Assembly (NCBI RefSeq): GCF_007745175.1 | Contig: NZ_CP036271.1 | Coordinates: 2,252,154 to 2,316,153 of the forward strand | Source: Caulifigura coniformis | GTDB taxonomy: Bacteria; Planctomycetota; Planctomycetia; Planctomycetales; Planctomycetaceae | Reading direction: 5' to 3' | Length of the DNA stretch: 64,000 bases | In this document: piece by piece, positions 35,865 through 43,217 of the stretch | Position numbering within the stretch: the first letter of the stretch is position 1 | How the letters are laid out: the number at the start of each line of letters is the position of its first letter | Notes under the pieces: generated by a model | Databases searched by the model: none | Told to the model about the DNA's origin: nothing | What the model saw: the letters and a program-made list of their open reading frames with translations, nothing else | Position numbers and translations under genes: made by a program

Positions 35865-37406
35865 TTAACTCTCCCCGGATGCAGGCCGTTTCTTCTCCAG
35901 CGGCGTTTCGGCCGGTCCGGCGATCACATGCCCATCGGTCGCGAATCGCGATCCGTGGCACGGACAATCCCACGTCTCCGCCGCCTTGTTCCAGCGCACC
36001 AGGCACCCCATGTGGGTGCAGACCGCCGAGAGCACGGTCACCCGGCCATCCGCGTCACGATGGACCGCGCAGCGATGCCCGTCCATCTTCACGATCTTCC
36101 CTTCGCCCCTGGGCACCGACTCCAGCGAATCGCCGTCGGGCGCAGACAAGTAATCTCCGAGCAGGTGCTTCGGGAAACTGAAGTTCTCCTTCAGGTAATT
36201 CCACAAGCCCTTCCTCAGCGCCCGACGATCCGTGCTGAACAGGTCGCTCCAGGGGTTGTCGCGCCCCAGCACGTAGTCGCACGCCATCATCCCCGCCAGC
36301 GTTCCGAACGTCATTCCGTTGCCGGCAAAGCCCGTCGCAATGAACTGGTTCTCGGCCTCCTCGCCGATGTAAGGGAGGCCGTCCGGCGTCTCCAGTACCT
36401 GTCCCGACCAGCGATGGTCGATTTCGATACCCGGCAGGTACGCCTTGAGAACCGTCTCCAACTGCGCATAGCAGCTCTCGGTGTCCGTCTCCTGTCCCGT
36501 TTTGTGATCCTGCCCGCCGAAGATCACGTAGTCGGTCTGTTCCCGGGGCTCGACACGCAGGTAGTAGTAGGGATCCTGCGTATCCCAGAACTCCGCATGC
36601 GGCACCACTCCCTTTTCAATCTCGCCGCCAATCACGTAGCTCGAATAGCCGGCGATCTTCGACTGCATCAGCGTCGCGCTCACCAGCCCCGCCTTGCCCA
36701 TCAGCGGCACATGCGTCGCGATGATCAGTTTTCTGCACTGCAGCCGGAATCCATCAACCTCGGCTGCCAGAGGCTCGTCGATGACTTCGCTCATCTCACT
36801 CTCTTCAAAGAGATCGCAGCCGTCGCCGGGAATCCTCTTCGCCAGCTCGGCGAGGTACATCAGCGGATGAAACACCGCCTGGTTCGCAAACCGGATCGCC
36901 GGCCGGTTGAAGACCGGGGTCGCGGACACGAACAGCGCATCAAAACCGAGATTCCGCGCCAGCTCCGCTTCCTGTTCCAGTGATTCCACATCGTCGGTCG
37001 TCGCGTCGAGCGTGATCGGCGAAGTCAGGAATCCGGGGACCCGCTGGAAGTGACACCGGATCTGTTCGCGCCCGATGATGGACTCCAACAGGTTGATGGC
37101 CGCCGCTCCCCCTTCCCACGCCAGCCGCGCCTTCTCCTCGCCGAATCGGTCGACCAGTTCCGCCAGCCGCGTATCGGTCACCTGCGTCAGATGGGCCGAC
37201 GTGTGTCCTGTCTCGGCGTCGGCGATCCGCCCCTTCTCGACGACGGCCACCTTCTGCCCGGCCTGTTTCAGCAGGTACGCCGCCGTCAACCCGGTGATTC
37301 CGCCGCCGACCACGACAGCGTCATACACCGCGTCCTTGTGCACCCTGCCGAAATGCGGACGATCTTCTTCAAGCCACAGTGGCTTCGTTTCGTGGAGGAC
37401 AGTCAT
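35865..37406 (-). CDS. DadA-like FAD oxidoreductase with C-terminal Rieske domain
   Basis: A 513-residue fusion. The FAD-binding site VVVGGGITGLTAAYLLKQAG (residues 31-50) opens a glycine-oxidase/DadA-like amine oxidase core, with TGFAGNGMTFGTLAGM near its end. The last ~90 residues are a Rieske [2Fe-2S] domain: CTHMGC (C463, H465, C468) and CPCHG (C481, C483, H484), with all ligands and the disulfide cysteines present. Such fusions occur in many bacteria and are thought to couple amine oxidation to electron transfer, but substrates are undetermined. ATG 37406 is used; the 68 upstream residues to 37610 lack homology. No signal peptide. Confidence 0.88.
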   Translation of the reverse strand: MTVLHETKPLWLEEDRPHFGRVHKDAVYDAVVVGGGITGLTAAYLLKQAGQKVAVVEKGRIADAETGHTSAHLTQVTDTRLAELVDRFGEEKARLAWEGGAAAINLLESIIGREQIRCHFQRVPGFLTSPITLDATTDDVESLEQEAELARNLGFDALFVSATPVFNRPAIRFANQAVFHPLMYLAELAKRIPGDGCDLFEESEMSEVIDEPLAAEVDGFRLQCRKLIIATHVPLMGKAGLVSATLMQSKIAGYSSYVIGGEIEKGVVPHAEFWDTQDPYYYLRVEPREQTDYVIFGGQDHKTGQETDTESCYAQLETVLKAYLPGIEIDHRWSGQVLETPDGLPYIGEEAENQFIATGFAGNGMTFGTLAGMMACDYVLGRDNPWSDLFSTDRRALRKGLWNYLKENFSFPKHLLGDYLSAPDGDSLESVPRGEGKIVKMDGHRCAVHRDADGRVTVLSAVCTHMGCLVRWNKAAETWDCPCHGSRFATDGHVIAGPAETPLEKKRPASGES

Positions 37407-37860
37407 GGGAAGCGATTCCGTGAGAACCGGGAGTTGAACGATGGTCGGACGCCAGGGACGGTGACCGATCGCGTGCAGGCGGAGTTCGGCGCAGACGTCG
37501 TCCGAAAACGGCCGGAAACGAGGGACCGGCGTGGACCACTCGTGAAAAACGCAAACGATGTGCCCGACTTTCCGCGCAACCCGCCACGGAGAGGTGCAGG
37601 GAGCATGCACACAATGACTTTCAACCTGTCAGACACGCCCGTTCGCGACTTGAGATTCCGCCGGAATCGCAAGTCCGCGACTGCGGCCAACTTCCATTCA
37701 TGGGGCCCATGGGGGAGGGGGAATAGGGGCGAGAAGTACGCACCACACATCCACTCGCGCCCTCCTTGCTCCCTTGCCCTGCGGCGTGGCGAAGAAGGCG
37801 GGTGCCTCCCCCGCAAACCGCTGCTACCATGAACCAACACCAGGAAGAGACGGCTTGAGA

Positions 37861-39492
37861 ATGGCTGCCGCGGAAACACCTTTATCTCCGGTCAATGCGC
37901 CTCCGGGCACGAGCGGCCCGCCCGCGCCCAACCGCCCGATTGCCGTCATCGATATCGGAACCTCCGCCATCCGCATGGCGATCGCGGAAGTCGACTCCGC
38001 CGGCCAGGTCCAGACGCTCGAAACCCTGTCCCAGGGCGTGCGGCTGGGAAAGGACACGTTCTCGCGCAGCGAAATCTCTCGCGCCACGATCGAAGACACC
38101 GTCCGCGTCCTCAGGTCGTACCGTCAGAAGCTCGAAGAATACGGCATCACCCGCCCCGACCAGATCCGCGTCGTCGCCACGAGCGCCGTGCGGGAAGCCG
38201 TGAACCGGCTCGCGCTGCTCGACCGCATTTACATGAGCACTGGCCTCACGATCGAGCCGATCGAAGAAGCCGAAGTCCACCGCATCACGTTCCGCAGCAT
38301 TCAGCCGCTGCTCCACAGCGAACGCAGTCTCGTCGAATCGCAGACCATCATCTGCGAAGTCGGCGGAGGCAATACCGAACTGCTGATCGTGGACCGGGGC
38401 AACGTCGCCTATTCCCATTCCTACCGCCTCGGCTCGCTGCGTTTGCGACAGGCGATGGAGAGCTTCCGCGCCCCGCAGGACAAGGTGCAGGGGATCATGC
38501 AGTCCGAAATCGAGCGGTCGCTCGAGGAGATCCCGGAGCTGATCCCTCCCGGTGACCGCAGGGTGATCGGCCTCGGCGGCGACCTGCGTTTCGCCGCCCG
38601 CCAGCTCGTTTCCAATTGGGATCCCCGCACGCTCGCCGCGATCTCCGTGGACGATCTGGCAAAGCTGACCGACCGCGTCGCCCCGATGACCGACGATGCC
38701 ATCGTCCGCCGTTTCCACCTGCCGTTCCCGGACGCCGAAACTCTCGCTCCGGCCCTGATGACCTATCTGCACCTCGCGCGCACTCTCGGCGCGTCGCAGA
38801 TCCTCGTCTCCTCCGCCAACCTCCGTGACGGCCTGCTCCGCGAGATGGCCGAAGGCTGGACCTGGACCGAAGATTTCCGTCGCCAGATCTTCCGTTCCGC
38901 GATCGAACTGGGACGCAAGTACAGCTTCGACGAAGACCATGGATCGCATGTCGCCCAGCTCTCGCGGCAGCTGTTCCAGGCGCTCAAGGACGAACACAAG
39001 CTCGATTCACGCTACGAGCTGATCCTCAGCCTTGCTGCGACCCTTCACGAGATCGGCCGGTATGTCAGCAATACCAGCATGCACAAGCATTCGATGTACC
39101 TCATCACGAACAGCGACCTGTTCGGACTGGGGTCGCAGGACATGCTGCTCGTGGGGCTCGTCGCCCGCTACCACCGCCGGGCCACTCCGAAATCGACCCA
39201 TCCCGGGTTCAACACGCTCGAGCGGGATCGTCGCGTCGCCGTGCTGAAGATGGCTGCCATTCTACGCATCGCCATCGCCCTCGATGCCTCGCGCAGCCAG
39301 CGCATTCACGCGATCCAGTGCGCGCGCCATAAACAGCGGTTGATTATCACGGCGCCCGATGTCGAAGACCTGTCGGTCGAGCAGCTCGCGATCAGGCAGG
39401 GAAGCGGAATGTTTGAAGACGTCTTCGGCCTGAAAGTACAGCTGCGGCGGGCCGAACGCCCACAGCTCCGCGGCAGCACATCGCAGCTGTAG
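37861..39492 (+). CDS. Ppx/GppA-family exopolyphosphatase/pppGpp phosphatase with HD-like C-terminus
   Basis: A 543-residue cytoplasmic enzyme of the ASKHA fold. VIDIGTSAIRMAIAEV is the first phosphate-binding loop; VVATSAVREAVNR, ICEVGGGNTELLIVDRG and VIGLGGDLRFAARQL supply the other conserved blocks. From about residue 335 an HD-domain-like region follows (LHEIGRYVSNTSMHKHS, then NSDLFGLGSQDMLLVGLVAR). It hydrolyses polyphosphate and/or pppGpp; which is not resolvable. Start ATG 37861 has a purine-rich leader (AGGAAGAGA); the frame extends further upstream without homology. Confidence 0.88.
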   Translation: MAAAETPLSPVNAPPGTSGPPAPNRPIAVIDIGTSAIRMAIAEVDSAGQVQTLETLSQGVRLGKDTFSRSEISRATIEDTVRVLRSYRQKLEEYGITRPDQIRVVATSAVREAVNRLALLDRIYMSTGLTIEPIEEAEVHRITFRSIQPLLHSERSLVESQTIICEVGGGNTELLIVDRGNVAYSHSYRLGSLRLRQAMESFRAPQDKVQGIMQSEIERSLEEIPELIPPGDRRVIGLGGDLRFAARQLVSNWDPRTLAAISVDDLAKLTDRVAPMTDDAIVRRFHLPFPDAETLAPALMTYLHLARTLGASQILVSSANLRDGLLREMAEGWTWTEDFRRQIFRSAIELGRKYSFDEDHGSHVAQLSRQLFQALKDEHKLDSRYELILSLAATLHEIGRYVSNTSMHKHSMYLITNSDLFGLGSQDMLLVGLVARYHRRATPKSTHPGFNTLERDRRVAVLKMAAILRIAIALDASRSQRIHAIQCARHKQRLIITAPDVEDLSVEQLAIRQGSGMFEDVFGLKVQLRRAERPQLRGSTSQL

Positions 39493-39499
39493 CCGCGGG

Positions 39500-39958
39500 C
39501 TACCGGATCGCCGATCCGCCGGCAGGCCGGCTCGTGACGCGGATCACATGCGCCGCCTCGCCGTTCACCATAGTCACCATGACTGACGGTTCCATCAGAT
39601 CCGCGCCGCCGGCGCGATCGATCACCGTCAGCCACTCCACGCGGCCGTCGTCGAAGACAACCCGGTACGTGCCTGCCGGCAACGAGTTCACGTCCGCGCG
39701 AGCGTCCAACGCGGGCTTCATGGTCGTCACCGGTCTGGCTTCCGACGACCGCTCCACGCGCGCCCGCGGCCTGGCCGCCAGCTGGGTCACCGCCTGCGGG
39801 TTTGCGATCGCGTGCGCCGGCGCCACCTGTCGATTGCGCTCGGCCAGCGACATGCCGACGGTCCGGCTCGCATCGCCGCTCCACACGACCATGAAGGCCG
39901 CCGTGGCGCAGGCCAGGAGCGTCATTCGGAGAATCGACTGCGAGGCGTCGGAGGACAT
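39500..39958 (-). CDS. Small membrane-anchored or secreted hypothetical protein
   Basis: A 152-residue protein. A hydrophobic segment (LRMTLLACATAAFMVVWSGD) near the N-terminus is a signal or anchor; a short basic linker and a C-terminal beta-rich part (YRVVFDDGRVEWLTVIDRAG) follow. It ends 7 bases from the Ppx stop, in convergent orientation. ATG 39958 is preferred over an upstream frame start at 40111, because the hydrophobic segment then sits at the N-terminus. No family is recognised. It is downstream of the two methyltransferase genes on the same strand (gap of 162 bases). Confidence 0.55.
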   Translation of the reverse strand: MSSDASQSILRMTLLACATAAFMVVWSGDASRTVGMSLAERNRQVAPAHAIANPQAVTQLAARPRARVERSSEARPVTTMKPALDARADVNSLPAGTYRVVFDDGRVEWLTVIDRAGGADLMEPSVMVTMVNGEAAHVIRVTSRPAGGSAIR

Positions 39959-40120
39959 GGCGGGCGCTTTCGTCGGCGCGGGGTTCGGGCGCAGTGGGCC
40001 CGCCTCCGCGCAACACGGACGACAGGGTTCTCTCAAACTATCGGCAATTCTCGCCGACGACCTGAGGCCAATCGTCAAAGTCCCCCGCGCTTGCCCGGAA
40101 TCGCAGGCCACCCCGTGGCA

Positions 40121-40855
40121 TCAGCTCCGGCGCATGAGCCCCAGCACCACTCCTGTGGCCACAGACACGTTCAGCGAAGTCAGCCCGCCCTGGCCCGAAA
40201 GACGGCAAAGCTCGTCGCAATGCTCGCGCACCAGACGCCGCAGTCCCTGCTCCTCATTCCCCATCACAATCAGCCACGACCGATCCCGCGGGATGGCCGA
40301 GATGTCCTGCGTCGCTTCCTCCGCCGTTCCCAGCGTCCAGAGTCCGGCGGCTTTCGCAACTTCCAGCACCTGGTTCAGGTTCGTCGAGTTGTGGAAGGGG
40401 ACAAGCTCGAGCCCGCCCGAGGCGACGTCGTACACCGTCGCCGACATGGGGGCCGACCGGTCCTTCGTCAGCACGATTCCCCGCACGCCGAAGAACGCGG
40501 CCGTTCGGAAGATCGCCCCCACGTTGTGAGGGTCCTGCAGCGTGTCGAGCGCCAGCCACAACCCGGATTGCTCGCGTGCGCCGGCAAACAGCGCATCGAG
40601 ATGCGTATCATTCCGCTCCTTGACGATCCCCTCCGTCCCGCCTTCACGGGACGACTTCTCATCTCTGCGCCCGCGCGGCTTCTCGGACGGCAGGACCGAC
40701 TTCACGGCGACGCCGCGCCGCGCCGCCTGCGTGGCGACCGCGCGCCAGGCATCCGACGACGTCCGCGGCGGGACTCGAACTTCGACGACGTCCTGTGGCC
40801 GTTTTTCCAGGGCCGCCAGGACACTATGGGGATTCTTCAGATGCAGGAGACTCAC
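40121..40855 (-). CDS. SpoU/TrmH-family RNA 2'-O-methyltransferase (paralogue 2)
   Basis: A 244-residue SPOUT-fold protein. An N-terminal L30e-like substrate-binding part (LKNPHSVLAALEKRPQDVVE) precedes the knotted methyltransferase core: motif 1 ALDTLQDPHNVGAIFRTAAF, motif 2 WLIVMGNEEQGLRRLV, and motif 3 LSGQGGLTSLNVSVATGVVL. Family members modify a specific rRNA or tRNA ribose. The start is GTG 40855, since an in-frame TAG lies four codons upstream. Tandem with the next gene upstream (34-base gap), so probably one operon. Paralogue specificity not determined. Confidence 0.85.
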   Translation of the reverse strand: MSLLHLKNPHSVLAALEKRPQDVVEVRVPPRTSSDAWRAVATQAARRGVAVKSVLPSEKPRGRRDEKSSREGGTEGIVKERNDTHLDALFAGAREQSGLWLALDTLQDPHNVGAIFRTAAFFGVRGIVLTKDRSAPMSATVYDVASGGLELVPFHNSTNLNQVLEVAKAAGLWTLGTAEEATQDISAIPRDRSWLIVMGNEEQGLRRLVREHCDELCRLSGQGGLTSLNVSVATGVVLGLMRRS

Positions 40856-40889
40856 GAGCGGCTACCCATCAAAAACAAAGAAACGCTGT

Positions 40890-41687
40890 TCACTCACAGG
40901 CCGTTGACGATTCCGAACGCTGGCGCCGGACCTCGTAGCACAGGATCCCCGCTGCCACGGCCGCATTCAGCGATTCCGTCCGTCCGACCTGCGGAATTCG
41001 CACGAGCTGGTCGCAAACGGCAAGCATCGCCTCGCTCAAGCCTGAACCTTCGTTGCCGATCGCCAGCGCGATCGACGCAGTCAGCGTCGTCTCGACAAGA
41101 TTCCGTTCCGCCGCGCCGGCAGCGCCCAGCAGCCGCACGCCACGATCCCGCATCCACCGGGCGGCGTCCACCACATTCGGGACACGGGCAATCGTCACCT
41201 CGTTGACCGCGCCGGCCGACGCCCGCGCGACATGCGGAGTCACGTCACACTGGCCGCTCTCGCCAACGACGATCGCATCGACGCCAAACACTTCCGCCGA
41301 CCGGATGATCGCGCCGAAATTATGCGGATCCTGAATCCCTTCCAGAACCATCAGGAACGCCGGCCGGCCTGTCGGCAACAGGCTTTCCTCCAGCGCCGAG
41401 TACGGGTACTCCGGCATCATGGCCATCAGCCCCTGATGCTCGGTCGAGTGGCAGCGATCAGTGAGCTGGTCGTAGTGCACCCATTGGATCTCCACCTCTC
41501 TCTCATGGGCCTGCCGTTCCAGTTCGGCCCGGAACGTGGCCTCGGTGCGATCCGCGACCAGCAGCGAAAGCGGCCTCCACCGGTCGGACGCCAGGGTCTG
41601 CAACACGGCATTCCGGCCCCAGATCCAGCATCGCTGGTGGCTGCCGGAAAGGCGGGTCTTCGGGTTTTTCCGGCGTCGGCCGACCAT
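40890..41687 (-). CDS. SpoU/TrmH-family RNA 2'-O-methyltransferase (RlmB-like)
   Basis: A 265-residue SPOUT methyltransferase. After a basic N-terminal tail, GRNAVLQTLASDRWRPLSLL is the RlmB-type substrate domain; motif 1 is VLEGIQDPHNFGAIIRSAEV, motif 2 ALAIGNEGSGLSEAML and motif 3 IPQVGRTESLNAAVAAGILC. This is closer to 23S rRNA Gm2251 methyltransferase (RlmB) than its neighbour. ATG 41687 is used; a longer frame to 41792 has no homology. It is the upstream member of the tandem pair and divergent from the response-regulator gene. Confidence 0.86.
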   Translation of the reverse strand: MVGRRRKNPKTRLSGSHQRCWIWGRNAVLQTLASDRWRPLSLLVADRTEATFRAELERQAHEREVEIQWVHYDQLTDRCHSTEHQGLMAMMPEYPYSALEESLLPTGRPAFLMVLEGIQDPHNFGAIIRSAEVFGVDAIVVGESGQCDVTPHVARASAGAVNEVTIARVPNVVDAARWMRDRGVRLLGAAGAAERNLVETTLTASIALAIGNEGSGLSEAMLAVCDQLVRIPQVGRTESLNAAVAAGILCYEVRRQRSESSTACE

Positions 41688-41865
41688 CGGAGTCCTACGG
41701 TGGGTGGGTTCAGGCCAAGTGTAGTTACGGCAGCGATTGTGCGCACTGTGCGGCCTCCATGTCGCCCAATGTCGGCGCAGGCGGCTTGGCAATCATGGGG
41801 GAGAGAAGTATGGTGGTTGTGGGCCCATTGGCCACTTCCGGCCGACTCATAATACGGCGAATCTC

Positions 41866-42801
41866 ATGACCGCGGTGCTCGTCGTCGATGACTCGCTCGT
41901 GGATCGTCGACGCGCAGGCGCCCTCCTGGAACGGAGCGGCGACTGGGAACTGCGCTTCGCCGAGAACGGCGCCGAAGCTCTGAACCAGGTGCGCGAACAC
42001 ACGCCTGACGTCGTTGTCACCGACCTGCAGATGCCCGAACTCGACGGCCTCGGCCTCGTCCGGACGCTGGCACGCGAATTCCCTCTGCTCCCGGTCATCC
42101 TGATGACGGGACAGGGAAGTGAAACGATCGCGGTGGAGGCACTCGAGGCGGGAGCCGCCAGCTACGTCCCGAAACGCGAACTCGATCTCCTGCCGGAAAC
42201 GGTCGAACGGGTACGAACGATTGCCGGCGAACGGAAACAGCGGGCCAGCCTCCGTCGCTGCCTGAAATCGTTCAAGGCGGAGTACGAGCTCGGAAACGAG
42301 CCCGGAATGCTCACCTCCCTCGTCGCCGAACTTCAGGCCCACCTTCAGGAGATGGGCCTGTTCTCGGAAGGCGACCGGTTGCGGGTCGGCGTCGCCCTGG
42401 AAGAGGCACTGCTCAACGCCGCCTATCACGGCAATCTCGAAGTCGACTCCGAACTCCGTGAGCACGACTTCGCCATGTACTACGAAACGGCCCGTCAGCG
42501 GGCCAAGGCCTTCCCGTACCGCGACCGGCGGGTCATGGTCAGCGTGGAGCTCACGTCCGAGGGGGCCGTCTACCGCATTCACGACCAGGGCCGCGGTTTC
42601 GACCCGCGGTCCCTTCCGGATCCGACGGACCCGCGAAACCTTGAGCGTTCCAGCGGCCGGGGCCTGCTGCTGATGCGCACCTTCATGGATCTGGTCGAGT
42701 ACAACGCGACCGGAAATGAAGTGACGCTCATCAAGCGCGTCCGCCGCAATGAGATCGCCGAACGCCCGAAACAGGGCATCGCGATGGCCGCGCCCGCCTG
42801 A
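41866..42801 (+). CDS. Response regulator fused to an anti-sigma-type histidine-kinase-like ATPase
   Basis: A 311-residue protein. The receiver domain covers residues 1-120: VLVVDDSLVDRRRAG, phosphoacceptor D53 in VTDLQMPELDG, the T/S position in LMTGQGSE, and K130-region YVPKREL. A linker leads to an RsbW/SpoIIAB-like HATPase_c domain (EEALLNAAYHGNLEVD N-box, then IHDQGRGFDPRSLPD G1 box, then SSGRGLLLMRTFMD G2 box). There is no dimerisation/His-phosphotransfer region, so it is not a sensor kinase; partner-switching control of a sigma factor or another target is the likely logic. ATG 41866 is chosen, upstream in-frame sequence being non-homologous. A STAS protein at 60 kb is a possible but unproven partner. 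Confidence 0.85.
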   Translation: MTAVLVVDDSLVDRRRAGALLERSGDWELRFAENGAEALNQVREHTPDVVVTDLQMPELDGLGLVRTLAREFPLLPVILMTGQGSETIAVEALEAGAASYVPKRELDLLPETVERVRTIAGERKQRASLRRCLKSFKAEYELGNEPGMLTSLVAELQAHLQEMGLFSEGDRLRVGVALEEALLNAAYHGNLEVDSELREHDFAMYYETARQRAKAFPYRDRRVMVSVELTSEGAVYRIHDQGRGFDPRSLPDPTDPRNLERSSGRGLLLMRTFMDLVEYNATGNEVTLIKRVRRNEIAERPKQGIAMAAPA

Positions 42802-42910
42802 ACGGCCACGGCTTGCGTTCTTGCCAGGTCTCCGTGAACCGCGCGCTCACATCCGGCGCCCGGAAAGCCGATTCCCCTGTGAGAAATCCGGCGCGGTCTG
42901 TTGACCCCTA

Positions 42911-42927
42911 TTGAGATTCAGTCTCAA
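42911..42927. promoter_or_regulatory. Candidate Fur-type iron operator upstream of feoA
   Basis: TTGAGA TTCAG TCTCAA is a perfect hexamer inverted repeat with a 5-base spacer, the arm spacing of the classic Fur site (TGAGAATNATTCTCA type). It ends 9 bases before the feoA start, where bound repressor would block transcription or early elongation. Confidence 0.55.
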
Positions 42928-42935
42928 ATCTGAGC

Positions 42936-43166
42936 ATGACAACGACTCTCGACCAGCTTCCCATCGGAAACACGGCGCGCGTCGCTCAGATCTCTGGCGA
43001 CGATGGTGTGTCCATTCGCCTGATGGAGATGGGCCTCATCGATGGCGTCGCCGTGAAAGTCGTCGGCGCTGCTCCATTCGGCGGTCCCCGCGAGTATCTC
43101 GTGCGTGGTTTTCGCCTGTCGCTGCGATCCTCGGAAGCCAGCCGCGTCGCAGTCGCCCCTTTGTAA
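42936..43166 (+). CDS. feoA: Ferrous iron transport protein A
   Basis: A 76-residue SH3-like FeoA. LDQLPIGNTARVAQISGDDG then IRLMEMGLIDGVAVKVVGAA, and PREYLVRGFRLSLRSSEA, follow the family. It is a small cytoplasmic partner that supports FeoB. It precedes feoB by 51 bases on the same strand, and a Fur-type palindrome lies just upstream. Confidence 0.93.
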   Translation: MTTTLDQLPIGNTARVAQISGDDGVSIRLMEMGLIDGVAVKVVGAAPFGGPREYLVRGFRLSLRSSEASRVAVAPL

Positions 43167-43217
43167 TTCGAGTTCCCGCCTGCCCGCGGCCTCCCCGCCA
43201 CGCACTCCGGCCGTCAC

